Below are positions 36,741 to 47,048 of a DNA stretch of 64,000 nt, piece by piece. This DNA comes from Panulirus ornatus. Its lineage: Eukaryota; Arthropoda; Malacostraca; Decapoda; Palinuridae. Positions within the stretch are counted from its first letter, which is position 1. Each line of letters begins with the position of its first letter. The stretch is from positions 9,532,392 through 9,596,391 of the forward strand of contig NC_092281.1 in assembly GCF_036320965.1 (NCBI RefSeq), given 5' to 3'. Below the pieces are notes generated by a model. It was not told where the DNA came from and did no database searches. It was given only the letters and a program-made list of their open reading frames with translations. A program made the position numbers and the translations under genes.

Positions 36741-36808
36741 CTTCTTCTTCTTCTTCTTCTTCTTCTTCTTCTTCTTCTTCTTCTTCTACTTCTTCTTCTT
36801 CTTCTTCT
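36741..36808. repeat. (CTT)n microsatellite
   Basis: About 22 CTT units with two interruptions. Confidence 0.97.
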
Positions 36809-37174
36809 ATTATCCGTTGCCCACATCTGGAGAGTATCGAAGACGAGACCATCTTCCCCTCGGCCAAGTTAGTCTCGAGAGGAGCTGGCGAAGCGTAAGA
36901 ACAGCAACCCGATCTTCCCACCAACTCTCGCGCCTCCTTCAGAAAAACTTTTTTGAAGTTTTCATTTTCCCTCTGAGAGAGAGAGTTTTCCAATCTCGTT
37001 TTTATTTATTGAGAAAACAATATTTTTTTTTCTTGATATATGATTAATGGTTCTGCTCTCATTCATGTCTGTATATAGCCTTTGATCTTATATCTATGAT
37101 GGTGGGTCATCCAAATGAATTTTGAAGACTTGGCTTCTCTTTGATAATTATGTATCTGTCATCTGTCCAACTGT

Positions 37175-37187
37175 CTATATATCTATA

Positions 37188-37244
<57 letters not shown>

Positions 37245-37251
37245 ATCTATC
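37175..37251. repeat. (TATC)n microsatellite
   Basis: About 18 TATC/CTAT units with one interruption. Confidence 0.97.
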
Positions 37252-37699
37252 TGTTGTTTATACGATGTGCCTCTTCTAAATCTATAATGGATCAGCCAAA
37301 TAAATCTAAAGAGTGACCAGTATATCTAAATATCTATCGATCAAGCCACTTATCTCTCTGTTTTTCTCTCTAGCTGTCTTTCTAACCAGCGAGATACCTG
37401 TAATCATTACCTTTGTTCCAGATAAGATGACTGGATCAAAGCCATACAGCCACGATGTACATTTAGTGGGAATTAAGTCTGCAGGAGTTGGGATCCCACC
37501 CCAAGTCCTTCATCCTTGTACAGGCCTAGGATGAATGTCTTTCGATAGATCATATCTGATTCGATAGATCATATTCTGTTTGAGTGTGTCTTTGAATCTG
37601 TTGATATTATTTTTTCACAATATAAGTCTTCTCCAACCACAATTACAGAATATCTAGAAAAATTGATTTGTAATTTTCACTTGCTCTTCACATGTTTTA

Positions 37700-37880
37700 C
37701 GTAGTCGCGTTTCAAACGGTGACAAGGTAGCGTAAGGAGCTGTACGTTCGAGGGGTAGAAATCCTGTCCCAGGTTTTTAGTGATAATTCAGGAGGGAAGG
37801 ATGTTTCTGGCCTCCACCCATCATGACCCTCTTAGTCGCCTTTTCCGACACTCAGGAGATGCGAGGGGTCGTATTTCACG
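37700..37880. mobile_element. Possible diverged SINE-like fragment
   Basis: GACCCTCTTAGTCGCCTTTT followed by CCGACACTCAGGAGATGCG parallels the left half of the full element at 45.9 kb (CTTTTAGTCGCCTTCTACGACACGCAGGG). GTGACAAGGTAGCG nearby parallels its other half. Diverged; orientation uncertain. Confidence 0.45.
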
Positions 37881-38799
37881 TATTGTCACTAGTGACAGCT
37901 GTTTCTTCACACTTACATGCTAAACGCGTCACCTTGAGCCAGGTTATACTTATGAGGTCTTACCACTGCAACCCCATGAAGATGTAACAGATTTCGTGGA
38001 GTCCAAGTTGGAGAGGACTCGTATATGTATTCTCAGTGCCGAAAACACACAGACTTTTGACAGCACAGAACGCATTCGTCCTCTCATAACTTTTACCTTA
38101 GGTATAGAATAGTCTTGGTTAGCAAGCTTAAGAGCAATTACGACTGAGAAGAACCCTGTCAAACCGCACAGCACACATACAAATGTATGTATAATGTATT
38201 ATTGTATAGCCTTACCAGATCTTTCCCCCTCTTTTTTGTTTCTAAAATTCCTCGATATCATTGATCTTTTGAATACGTATAAGCAAGTAAATGTCTGCAT
38301 GTCTATCAGCCGCATGATACCCCTTAAAGAAAATGGGTATCACTGTGTGTTGATTGTAAGTTCAGGGCCGTAGGCCTCCCTGTGAAGTTCACGTTCCACA
38401 GCCCCTCCACACTTCCATGTCAAGGAATGATATTCATGTATTCTGTCCCCCCGCTACCCACTGGGGATACACTGCCAGACTGACCTCGAAATATCTCTGC
38501 TGGTTGAACTACACCAGAAAAATATATATATATATGTATATACATTGCTTTAGGGGTGACCTAAGCAAAAGCGCTTGTCATTAGGATTCTTGAAGGATTT
38601 GGACAGTTAAGTGTTTGTCGTATCCCTGAACACGTTGATTGACACGTAAAACCATATATATTATTCTTATATTTTTTCTCGTATATACAAAGTTTTTTTC
38701 ATTTTACATCAAGTTTTCGAAGAGATAGGACGCAAAATTGCTGTCTGTTCTTCTTTCTCCTGAATATCGAGGTGTTGACTTGTTCTCCCCAACACGTCT
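37881..38799. other. Non-coding stretch
   Basis: No gene seen. Confidence 0.5.
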
Positions 38800-38895
38800 C
38801 GTGAATTATGCACAGGCTGTGGTTAGCGTTACTGATCATGGATCACGCCGGGGCTGCCCCTGGTCTGTCCCACATAGGTTCGATTCCCGGATGCG
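38800..38895 (+). mobile_element. tRNA-derived SINE head
   Basis: Has both Pol III boxes: an A-box-like TGGTTAGCGTTAC at 38820-38832 and a B box GGTTCGATTCC at 38878-38888, 45 bp apart as in a tRNA. The TTAGCGTTACTGATCATGG segment matches the minus-strand copies at 33.0 and 62.3 kb. The sequence does not fold as a clean cloverleaf, so I call a SINE head rather than a functional tRNA. Confidence 0.6.
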
Positions 38896-38968
38896 GCGGT
38901 CGGTTCACACCCAAATCACCAAGGTGCTTATGTTCCCCTCAGGGCTTGTTGATGAAATGGGTACATAG

Positions 38969-38971
<3 letters not shown>

Positions 38972-39059
<88 letters not shown>

Positions 39060-39066
39060 CCTCTCC
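38972..39066. repeat. (TC)n microsatellite
   Basis: About 45 TC units with one T interruption near 39048. Confidence 0.98.
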
Positions 39067-39368
39067 AAGGCTCCCACCTTCTGTTCCTCCCTTGCACGCA
39101 TTACCAGCAGAACAGTCCGACACCATCCTCCAGCAGGATAAAAGATGTGAAGGAATTATCACCGCTTGATTGGCCGCCTCTTTTATTGGAAGGGGGGGGT
39201 GTCATCGCTCTGTGACGTCACGTCTCTCCTTCTCTCACACCCTCTCTCTCTCTCTCTCTCTGCCTCCACCTCTCCCCACCCTCCTTCCAGAAATATTCCA
39301 GAAGAAAAAGAGATGAAAAAATTCATTGGGGAGAGATTCTGACAATTAGGCAAAAAAAAGGTGAGAAG

Positions 39369-39371
<3 letters not shown>

Positions 39372-39438
<67 letters not shown>
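39372..39438. repeat. (TA)n microsatellite
   Basis: About 33 TA units. Confidence 0.98.
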
Positions 39439-39442
<4 letters not shown>

Positions 39443-39715
39443 TCTCCCTCTTTCTTTACTTTCCACTATCTCTTCCTACCAGTGTGTGAGGACCATCTTC
39501 ACAGTGGACTTTGATAAGGTCTGACGTCCTTGTAGTTCGGCTATTGTTAAGCACGGGACAAACACCTAAGGCGGAGCTGGAAGCATATTAGCTGGTGAAG
39601 ACTTAAACAAGGGGAAGCTGTCACGTGTAATGCGTTACTGGAAGTCTCCACCTTAAGGGGTCTTGCGGACGAAGACGAAGAGAAACTCGCGGGGAAACTG
39701 TTTTGAAGATTTTCG

Positions 39716-39718
<3 letters not shown>

Positions 39719-39811
<93 letters not shown>
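39719..39811. repeat. (TA)n microsatellite, left flank of short element
   Basis: About 45 TA units with one TG interruption, ending exactly at the SINE-like element. Confidence 0.98.
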
Positions 39812-40046
39812 CCCTGGGGATAGGGGATTAAGAATACTTCCCACGTATTCCCTGCGTGTCGTAGAAGGCGACTAAAAGGGGAGGGAGCGGGGGGCTGGAA
39901 ATCCTCCCCTCTCGTTTTTTTTTTTTTAATTTTCCAAAAGAAGGAACAGAGGGGGCCAGGTGAGGATATTCCAAAAAAGGCCCAGTCCTCTGTTCTTAAC
40001 GCTACCTCGCTAACGCGGGAAATGGCGAATAGTTTAAAAAAAAAAA

Positions 40047-40048
<2 letters not shown>
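39812..40048 (+). mobile_element. SINE-like short element, full bipartite copy
   Basis: Starts CCCTGGGGATAGGGGATTAA, continues through ACGTATTCCCTGCGTGTCGT, GGCGACTAAAAGGGGAGGGA and GGAAATCCTCCCCTCTCG to an internal T run. Then comes the right half: CCAAAAGAAGGAACAGAGGG, GGCCAGGTGAGGATATTCC, GGCCCAGTCCTCTGTTCTTA, ACGCTACCTCGCTAACGCGG and a GGCGAATAGTTT end followed by A10. Flanked by (TA)n on both sides. No terminal inverted repeats are visible. No B box is recognised, so its Pol III origin is unproven. Confidence 0.85.

Positions 40049-40115
<67 letters not shown>
40049..40115. repeat. (TA)n microsatellite, right flank of short element
   Basis: About 33 TA units directly after the poly-A end of the element. 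Confidence 0.98.
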
Positions 40116-40119
<4 letters not shown>

Positions 40120-40259
40120 CCTTACGTATATTTTATTTTTTGGGGGGGAAATCTAGATATTTCGTTAGTTACGTTTTCTTTCTCGTGGATATATTTTGCG
40201 TCTCTTTAATGACTTCAGTAGTTAAACCTACCTCCACTTCGATTCGTAATATCTACTTG

Positions 40260-40490
40260 TGTCATGATATAGTCTAGTATGTCTAGTATATTTAGTGTAT
40301 CAGGAGACTTTCGTATTTGAAGTTTGAGACTTGATCTAATCTATTTTACAGAAGCGGAATATGATATTACAGGATTGGGTTTAGTATACCAAGACATATT
40401 CCATTTCATTAAGCCATAATCTAGTATGTCATGATATACTCTTGTGCATAATCTAGTATGTCATGATATACTCTAGTGTATCGGGATATT
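40260..40490. repeat. Degenerate minisatellite, ~33 bp unit
   Basis: CATAATCTAGTATGTCATGA followed by TATACTC occurs at 40415 and 40447. More decayed CTAGTATGTC / GATATA copies occur on both sides. Confidence 0.7.
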
Positions 40491-40894
40491 GTCCAAGATG
40501 TTGCGATAGACCATGAGACACAAAAGTTAATCTAGGACAGAAAATAGCCTGCAGTCGAGGTTGGTACAACTTTCTACAAAAAAAATCTATGCTAAGGATC
40601 ATTTATGGAACAATAGCGGGATGCTTTTGTTATGAGCAACGTCCTTATGAAAAAGTAATTCCCTTTGTCAACAAGAGCCCCCGCCAGATTATATTTTGCT
40701 TAACAAAACACTGCTTTTGTTGGAGTACAATCTCGTCTACAGAACTGCCAGATGTAATTATTTCGGAAAACAAAAGAGCCGCGTTGAGTGGCCTGAGGGT
40801 GGAGGGATGAAGGGTTCGATTACCGTTGACGCAAGACTTAAGCTGCTCCTCTTTGATCTAGTATATATATATAGAAGGGCCTTTTACAAGGTCT

Positions 40895-41115
40895 TTGTGA
40901 GTAATGCCTGAAAATCAACGAAAATGAAAAAAATATATATAAAAAGATCAGCCCATAAAACCTCCTCTTAAGTAATGTTTGAAGATCAACGAAAAAAAAA
41001 TATATATATATATAGAAAGATCAGCCCATAAAATTTCTTCTAAGTAATGTTGGAAGATTAACGAAAAAAAAAAAAAAGAATGTATAAAAAGTTCGGCCTG
41101 AAAACTTCTTCTAAG
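40895..41115. repeat. ~70 bp tandem repeat, 3 copies
   Basis: The unit contains AGTAATGTTTGAAGATCAAC, an A run, a short TATATA tract, then AAAGATCAGCCCATAAAA. Copies start at about 40900, 40971 and 41043. The A and TA tracts differ in length between copies. Confidence 0.85.
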
Positions 41116-41379
41116 ATCTTGTATCCAGTTTTACGTGGGTGAAGGTAGAGTCGAGTGGTCTTAATTGAAAAGGTTAAGTTTGGCAAGAACGATAGACGAA
41201 AAGGTAGAAGATGGATAGTGAGAGATCTCAAGATTTCTTAAACAAGCTGGAGATAAGCAGTTAGTCAAAGATAACGGGAAGCCAAATGATGAGGATTGAG
41301 GGAGGGAAGTCGACTGTAAGTTAGGTAGGTAAACCTTAAGATTTTGGAATGGTAAATGACAGGTTGGGATCCTGGTCAG

Positions 41380-41490
41380 AGCAGTCGGTCCGAAGTTCAA
41401 CCCAGCTGTTCATCCTCCCGTGAGGGTTGGTCGATAAATTGGATATCTGACTAAGGCTAGTGTATATATATATATATATTTATTTATTTA
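41380..41490 (+). mobile_element. SINE-like sequence with (TA)n/(TTTA)n tail
   Basis: GGTCCGAAGTTCAACCCAGC (a decayed B-box-like GTTCAACCC) is followed by CTCCCGTGAGGGTTGGTCGA and TAAATTGGATATCTGACTAA. Then come GGCTAGTG and a TA/TTTA tail. The order of a B box, a conserved core and a simple-repeat tail suggests a tRNA-derived SINE. Confidence 0.5.
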
Positions 41491-41684
41491 TTTGAGTAGG
41501 AAATCGGAGGAGGAATTGCTGTCACCAAACCTCTCACAAATGGGATTTGGGAAAGTGTTCCCAGTTTGAATTCGGTTCCTCAATATGATGACAGAGATGG
41601 ACAGTAGGTAAACAGGTGATCAATACACTGCCGACTCTAGCAGGGCGAAGCTGGTGTTTACTGTCCATTGCTCGAACACCAACT

Positions 41685-41818
<134 letters not shown>

Positions 41819-42295
41819 CCCACCCTCCATGAACATCTGATATGCAAATTTTTCACTTTTATATGAAGTCTTTGATGCTCTTGATTTTTTTTTATACACT
41901 TTACTAAAGCCTCAATCAACAATTCGTATTCTCTTTCCAAACCCACATTTATTTCAACCTATTCAGTATAAGTATTTTCAAAAGATTCGGTACCAAAAGA
42001 TACAGTTCTTAAGCCTTCGTTCACTATTCAATTTCAATATATTTCAATCTGATTTTTTTTTATAGGGAATCCAGACATTTATACAAGGATTCCAGACACA
42101 GGGAATTGAGTTTGCTGTGCCTCATCCAGTGGGGCAAAGGCTCTTCTAGCCGGTCTTGTGGTAAAGCAGGTTCTCCAGCCTCCCAGCGGGTGCTTGTCGT
42201 ATGTAAAATCGTCTGCAATTGCCTTGGTGTTGGTGTGATGGTGGGGTCAGGACATAGCTCCTTCCCGTCTGTTTGTCTGGCTTTATTTCTAAGTC

Positions 42296-42440
42296 TGTCT
42301 GTGTGCCCGTCGGTCTGTCTGTCTGTCTGTCTATCAATTATCCGTGTGTCTGTCTCCCTCTCTTGTCTGTAGGTTATTTGTCTGTGTGTCCGTCTCCCCC
42401 TCTGTCTGTTTGTGTGTGTCTGTCCGTCTGTCTTCCTTCT
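42296..42440. repeat. Interrupted (TGTC)n-rich tract
   Basis: Irregular GTCTGTCTGTCTGTC-type tracts at about 42312-42335 and 42395-42432, embedded in pyrimidine-rich sequence. Confidence 0.85.
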
Positions 42441-42675
42441 CTCTCTTTCTCTCGACCTTTCCCTCTTCCTTTCCAGCCTCCCTCTAACTCTTACTGTCAC
42501 TTCCAGCTACGACAGCTCGCTGCTGTGAGAGAGGCCGAGGCTTTAACCCTTCCCGGGGTTAAGTCTTGGGCGCAGCTAATCCAGTGGGAGGCCAATGTTG
42601 GTGGATCTGCGTTACCATGGCAAGTGGGTCCTGACAGTTCTCGCTTTCACGATTGTTGGAGACCGTGATGGCTTC

Positions 42676-42678
<3 letters not shown>

Positions 42679-42738
<60 letters not shown>
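42679..42738. repeat. (AG)n microsatellite
   Basis: About 30 AG units. Confidence 0.98.
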
Positions 42739-42742
<4 letters not shown>

Positions 42743-43187
42743 GTGTACTCCTTTCTGTCAAAGAAATGCAGGATCGCGTAGACTGTGAATTAATCGTGTA
42801 ATTTGGTGTTCGAGATAATACGCAGGCTGCTTATTCCCCATCTTCAGTGACACCTGTTTGTATCATACTAAATTCAATAGTACAAAAAAAGAGAAAGGGA
42901 AATTCTCCCTGTATCTCTTTCTCAATCATTTCTGGCCTCCCTCTGTTGAATTTCAAAACGCTGCAATTCCATCTGGCTAGTAATATGATGCTGGACCTAA
43001 CCCTATCCTCCTCTCCTCCCCTCTTCTGGAAACCTCACATAATGAACGTCACACATACAGTCTACTTCACAAAAGCTGTGAGTGTTATATACAGGTGCCG
43101 TAATTACTGTGCCCAGCCATTTTACAGCGGCATGTATGTATATATATATTTTTCATCAGTCCCCCTTGTATGGAGCACCGCTCGCCT

Positions 43188-43213
43188 ATATATATATATA
43201 TATATATATATAT
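43188..43213. repeat. (TA)n microsatellite at LINE 5' end
   Basis: About 13 TA units abutting the truncated 5' end of RTE-like copy B. Confidence 0.95.
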
Positions 43214-44277
43214 GGATGGGGTTGTAAGGGAGGTAAATGCAAGAGTCCTGGAAAGAGGGGCAAGTATGAAGTCTGTTGGGGATGAGAGAGCTTGGGAAGT
43301 GAGTCAGTTGTTGTTCGCTGATGATACAGCGCTGGTGGCTGATTCATGTGAGAAACTGCAGAAGCTGGTGACTGAGTTTGGTAAAGTGTGTGGAAGAAGA
43401 AAGTTGAGAGTAAATGTGAATAAGAGCAAGGTTATTAGGTACAGTAGGGGTGAGGGTCAAGTCAATTGGGAGGTGAGTTTGAATGGAGAAAAACTGGAGG
43501 AAGTGAAGTGTTTTAGATATCTGGGAGTGGATCTGTCAGCGGATGGAACCATGGAAGCGGAAGTGGATCATAGGGTGGGGGAGGGGGGCGAAAATTTTGG
43601 GAGCCTTGAAAAATGTGTGGAAGTCGAGAACATTATCTCGGAAAGCAAAAATGGGTATGTTTGAGGGAATAGTGGTTCCAACAATGTTGTATGGTTGCGA
43701 GGCGTGGGCTATGGATAGAGATGTGCGCAGGAGGATGGATGTGCTGGAAATGAGATGTTTGAGGACAATGTGTGGTGTGAGGTGGTTTGATCGAGTAAGT
43801 AACGTAAGGGTAAGAGAGATGTGTGGAAATAAAAAGAGCGTGGTTGAGAGAGCAGAAGAGGGTGTTTTGAAATGGTTTGGGCACATGGAGAGAATGAGTG
43901 AGGAGAGATTGACCAAGAGGATATATGTGTCGGAGGTGGAGGGAACGAGGAGAAGAGGGAGACCAAATTGGAGGTGGAAAGATGGAGTGAAAAAGATTTT
44001 GTGTGATCGGGGCCTGAACATGCAGGAGGGTGAAAGGAGGGCAAGAAATAGAGTGAATTGGAGTCATGTGGTATACAGGGGTTGACGTGCTGTCAGTGGA
44101 TTGAAGCAAGGCATGTGAAGCGTCTGGGGTAAACCATGGAAAGCTGTGTAGGTATGTATATTTGCGTGTGTGGACGTGTGTATGTATATGTGTATGGGGG
44201 GGGGGGGGGTTGGGCCATTTCTTTCGTCTGTTTCCTTGCGCTACCTCGCAAACGCGGGAGACAGCGACAAAGTATAA

Positions 44278-44294
<17 letters not shown>
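43214..44294 (+). mobile_element. RTE-like LINE, 5'-truncated (copy B), longest copy
   Basis: The first frame (to 43664) carries QLLFADDTALVADS (catalytic FADD at 43314-43325), LRVNVNKSKVIRYSR and VKCFRYLGVDLSADG. The second frame (43543-44085) carries GAKILGALKNVW, PTMLYGCEAW, MRCLRTMCGVRWFDRV, KWFGHMERM and RRRGRPNWRWKDG, ending VNWSHVVYRG. The frames overlap because of a one-base indel in the G-rich run near 43574-43589. The 3' tail ends in GCTACCTCGCAAACGCGGGA, AAAGTATA and a poly-A of about 18. (TA)n arrays bound it on both sides. This is the C-terminal part of an RTE-type reverse transcriptase; the endonuclease is missing. Confidence 0.9.

Positions 44295-44362
<68 letters not shown>
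44295..44362. repeat. (TA)n microsatellite between LINE tail and hammerhead repeat
   Basis: About 33 TA units joining the poly-A of LINE copy B to the repeat at 44363. Confidence 0.98.
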
Positions 44363-44366
<4 letters not shown>

Positions 44367-44540
44367 GTTGGAAAGGATCACAATTTTGCGCGTGATCAAG
44401 CATATAAGTTCCCAAGTGCACTTTCGTGAAATAATCACATCGTCAGGGGAGACACAAGAGAGAAATATAACAGTCAGTTGATATACAACGAAGAGACGTA
44501 GCTAGGACGCCATTTGGTAAACAAATATGTATATATTTAT
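44363..44540 (-). mobile_element. Dispersed-repeat fragment carrying a hammerhead-like motif
   Basis: The sequence between the (TA)n array and about 44540 has no ORF. On the minus strand it runs through the hammerhead-like motif (44406-44453), then GCGCGCAAAATTGTGATCC-like sequence, and ends at (TA)n. Penelope-like elements and retrozymes are known to carry type I hammerheads in their terminal repeats, so one of these is the likeliest source. I could not assign it by coding sequence. Confidence 0.45.
44406..44453 (-). ncRNA. Candidate type I hammerhead ribozyme
   Basis: Minus strand, 5' to 3': stem I strand TCCC (44450-44447), conserved box CUGACGA (44446-44440, fits CUGANGA), one extra U, stem II GUGA/UCAC (44438-44435 with 44429-44426) closed by a 5 nt loop, and the conserved GAAA (44425-44422). 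Then GUGCAC (44421-44416), a palindrome giving a minimal stem III, UU before the expected cleavage site (44415-44414), and GGGA (44413-44410) pairing with TCCC. All invariant hammerhead nucleotides are present in the right order. The unpaired U between the CUGANGA box and stem II is atypical and could weaken activity. A tiny, palindromic stem III is characteristic of hammerheads in Penelope-like elements, which act as dimers. Confidence 0.5.
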
Positions 44541-44611
44541 TGGATTTGCTGTATTTCAGCCCTTCTCCCTTACCCAGAAGTGGAATGTAAAAGAATAAAA
44601 TTTCCGCCTCA

Positions 44612-44638
44612 CCCCCCCCCCCCCCCCCCCCCCCCCCC
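44612..44638. repeat. Poly-C run
   Basis: About 27 consecutive C. This is long enough that its length may be a sequencing artefact. Confidence 0.9.
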
Positions 44639-44874
44639 TGCTACCCAGGATCGCTAAAGAGTACTCGACATATCAAAGCTCCAGCCCAGTTTTGCGAGTT
44701 TGGTCACTCGACCTCTAAAGACGGGGATACTCTGCGGCGGTTAAAGTCTTCTGCAGTTTCTCATAAGAGAGACCAACTGGATGAAACTCGATTACAAGAT
44801 GGTAAATTTTCCTTTCCGTTTCCGGTAAATTTTCTTTTTCGTTTCTGCAGCAGTTATGATATTGATCGCGTTCT

Positions 44875-45032
44875 CTTCTTCTCCTTTTTCTTCTTCTTCC
44901 TCCTCTTCCCACTCCTTCTTCTTCTTCTTCTTCTTACTCTTCTTCTTCTTCTTCTTCTTCTTCTTCTTCTTCTTCTCTCTTCTTCTTCTTCTTCTTCTTC
45001 TTCTTCTTCTTCTTCTTCTGCTTCTTCTTCTC
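44875..45032. repeat. (TTC)n microsatellite, interrupted
   Basis: About 50 TTC/CTT-type units with several interruptions. Confidence 0.96.
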
Positions 45033-45134
45033 GTTCTTCCTCCCCGTCTGTGTGTCTTCGTCTGTCTTCTTATGAATTCTTTCTTCATGTTTCCTTCATT
45101 TACAGTCTATTGATATGTTCTTCCATAGGAACGG

Positions 45135-45137
<3 letters not shown>

Positions 45138-45200
<63 letters not shown>
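45138..45200. repeat. (TC)n microsatellite
   Basis: About 31 TC units. Confidence 0.98.
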
Positions 45201-45202
<2 letters not shown>

Positions 45203-45288
45203 ATCTTTACCTTTTTGTTCTTTCCACCCACCCTGCTGGCTTTGACCTTTTGACATGAACCGAAGAGGATTCTTGTTATAATTCCATT

Positions 45289-45290
<2 letters not shown>

Positions 45291-45372
<82 letters not shown>
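45291..45372. repeat. (TC)n microsatellite
   Basis: About 41 TC units. Confidence 0.98.
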
Positions 45373-45376
<4 letters not shown>

Positions 45377-45741
45377 CTACTACCTTCCTTCATTTTCCCC
45401 CCATTCTCTCTCATTATCTGTCCCTCACCTCCCTCCCCCTCCTCCTCCTCTTACTTCACCATCATTCTACCGAAACTCGGACCTTCATCACAGAATAGCA
45501 TTATAAGGTTCTCGAGCTCCCATCCATGAATGCCGAGACAGGTATAGACCCACAAAGATAATCATCGTTTACCGCCTATGAGAGAGCCATTAATTCCTCC
45601 CAGCCATATGAATTGGGTGCCGCTTTCAGCAAAGTTAAGCATTGAATGAGATTATGGAAACCATCATTGGAATTGGATATTGGATAGTCTCCTGTGTCGC
45701 TATAGACTCTCCGCTACAGTAGGTGATAACGATCTTTTGAT
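45373..45741. other. Non-coding stretch
   Basis: Pyrimidine-rich at first, then unremarkable. No gene seen. Confidence 0.5.
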
Positions 45742-45766
45742 ATATATATATATATGTATATATATA
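45742..45766. repeat. Short (TA)n tract, left flank of short element
   Basis: About 12 TA units with one TG interruption. Confidence 0.9.
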
Positions 45767-46135
<369 letters not shown>

Positions 46136-46216
46136 TTAAAGGGTTTACTTTACAGAGTTTCCCAATCTCTTGCCTTATTTGGTGTCTCCCATTGTTTGTC
46201 TTGTGGCTGTATCCTT

Positions 46217-46279
46217 TGTGTGTGTGTGTGTGTGTGTGTGTGAGTGTGTTTGTGTGTGTGTTTGTGTGTGTGTGTGTGA
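46217..46279. repeat. (TG)n microsatellite, interrupted
   Basis: About 30 TG units with a few GA/TT interruptions. Confidence 0.96.
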
Positions 46280-46708
46280 TGCAGATCTCCCAGCACTTAC
46301 TATGGGCAGCAACAGTATCCTTCACCTTAATGATTTCTGTTCTACAGGTCTCGTATCCATAGGTGGCCATCGGGTTTACTTACCAACATCATTTACCTCA
46401 GAGATAGATATTAATCCTTACGATTAAAATCCCTGAAACCAGGAGGCTTTATAGGCCTTATATAGGTCTTTTATTCAGTGAGAAACAGAAAGAAATGTGC
46501 AAGAATTACGGGACCTCTCATTTCTTTTCCTTTAGACCTACTTGGGGTTTTGCGAGAGGAAATTGCGTCTGTAATTGGCTACGTAAAGGTCATAGTTTTA
46601 TGGGGATTTTTTTTTTTTTCCATCCCTCTTGCAACCAGAGCCATAAATTCTCCCTCTAGCGGTCGAGAACATGATCTAATTACCAGTTATGTCCGCGGAG
46701 GGTAAGAG

Positions 46709-46712
<4 letters not shown>

Positions 46713-46783
<71 letters not shown>
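46713..46783. repeat. (AG)n microsatellite
   Basis: About 35 AG units. Confidence 0.98.
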
Positions 46784-46786
<3 letters not shown>

Positions 46787-46869
46787 ATGAGAGTACATGG
46801 CGCTTTAATATCCTGTGTATTTTCCTCACCCTTCTCACTGTGTCTCGTGTGCTTTCATGATTCTCCTCT

Positions 46870-47048
46870 TTCCCCTTCTCCTTGAGCTTCACCAACATGC
46901 CACCAGTATATTGAAGTTTTCCCGAGCGTCTGTTGTCCAAAAAATTCCAAGGCTGTGCATCGTCAGTGCCCACAGATGGGAGACTACCTCCTGGAGACTT
47001 ACAGAATCCTCTTGGCATGTTGGTGAAGCTGAAAGAGAAGGCGAAACA
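46870..47048. repeat. Imperfect inverted repeat, ~33 bp arms
   Basis: GGCATGTTGGTGAAGCT and following AGAGAAGG occurs on the minus strand at about 46872-46905 and on the plus strand at about 47013-47047. Both arms translate as GMLVKLKEK. The arms are 105-110 bp apart and could form a long hairpin. They look like two pieces of the same retroelement ORF in opposite orientation. Confidence 0.6.
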
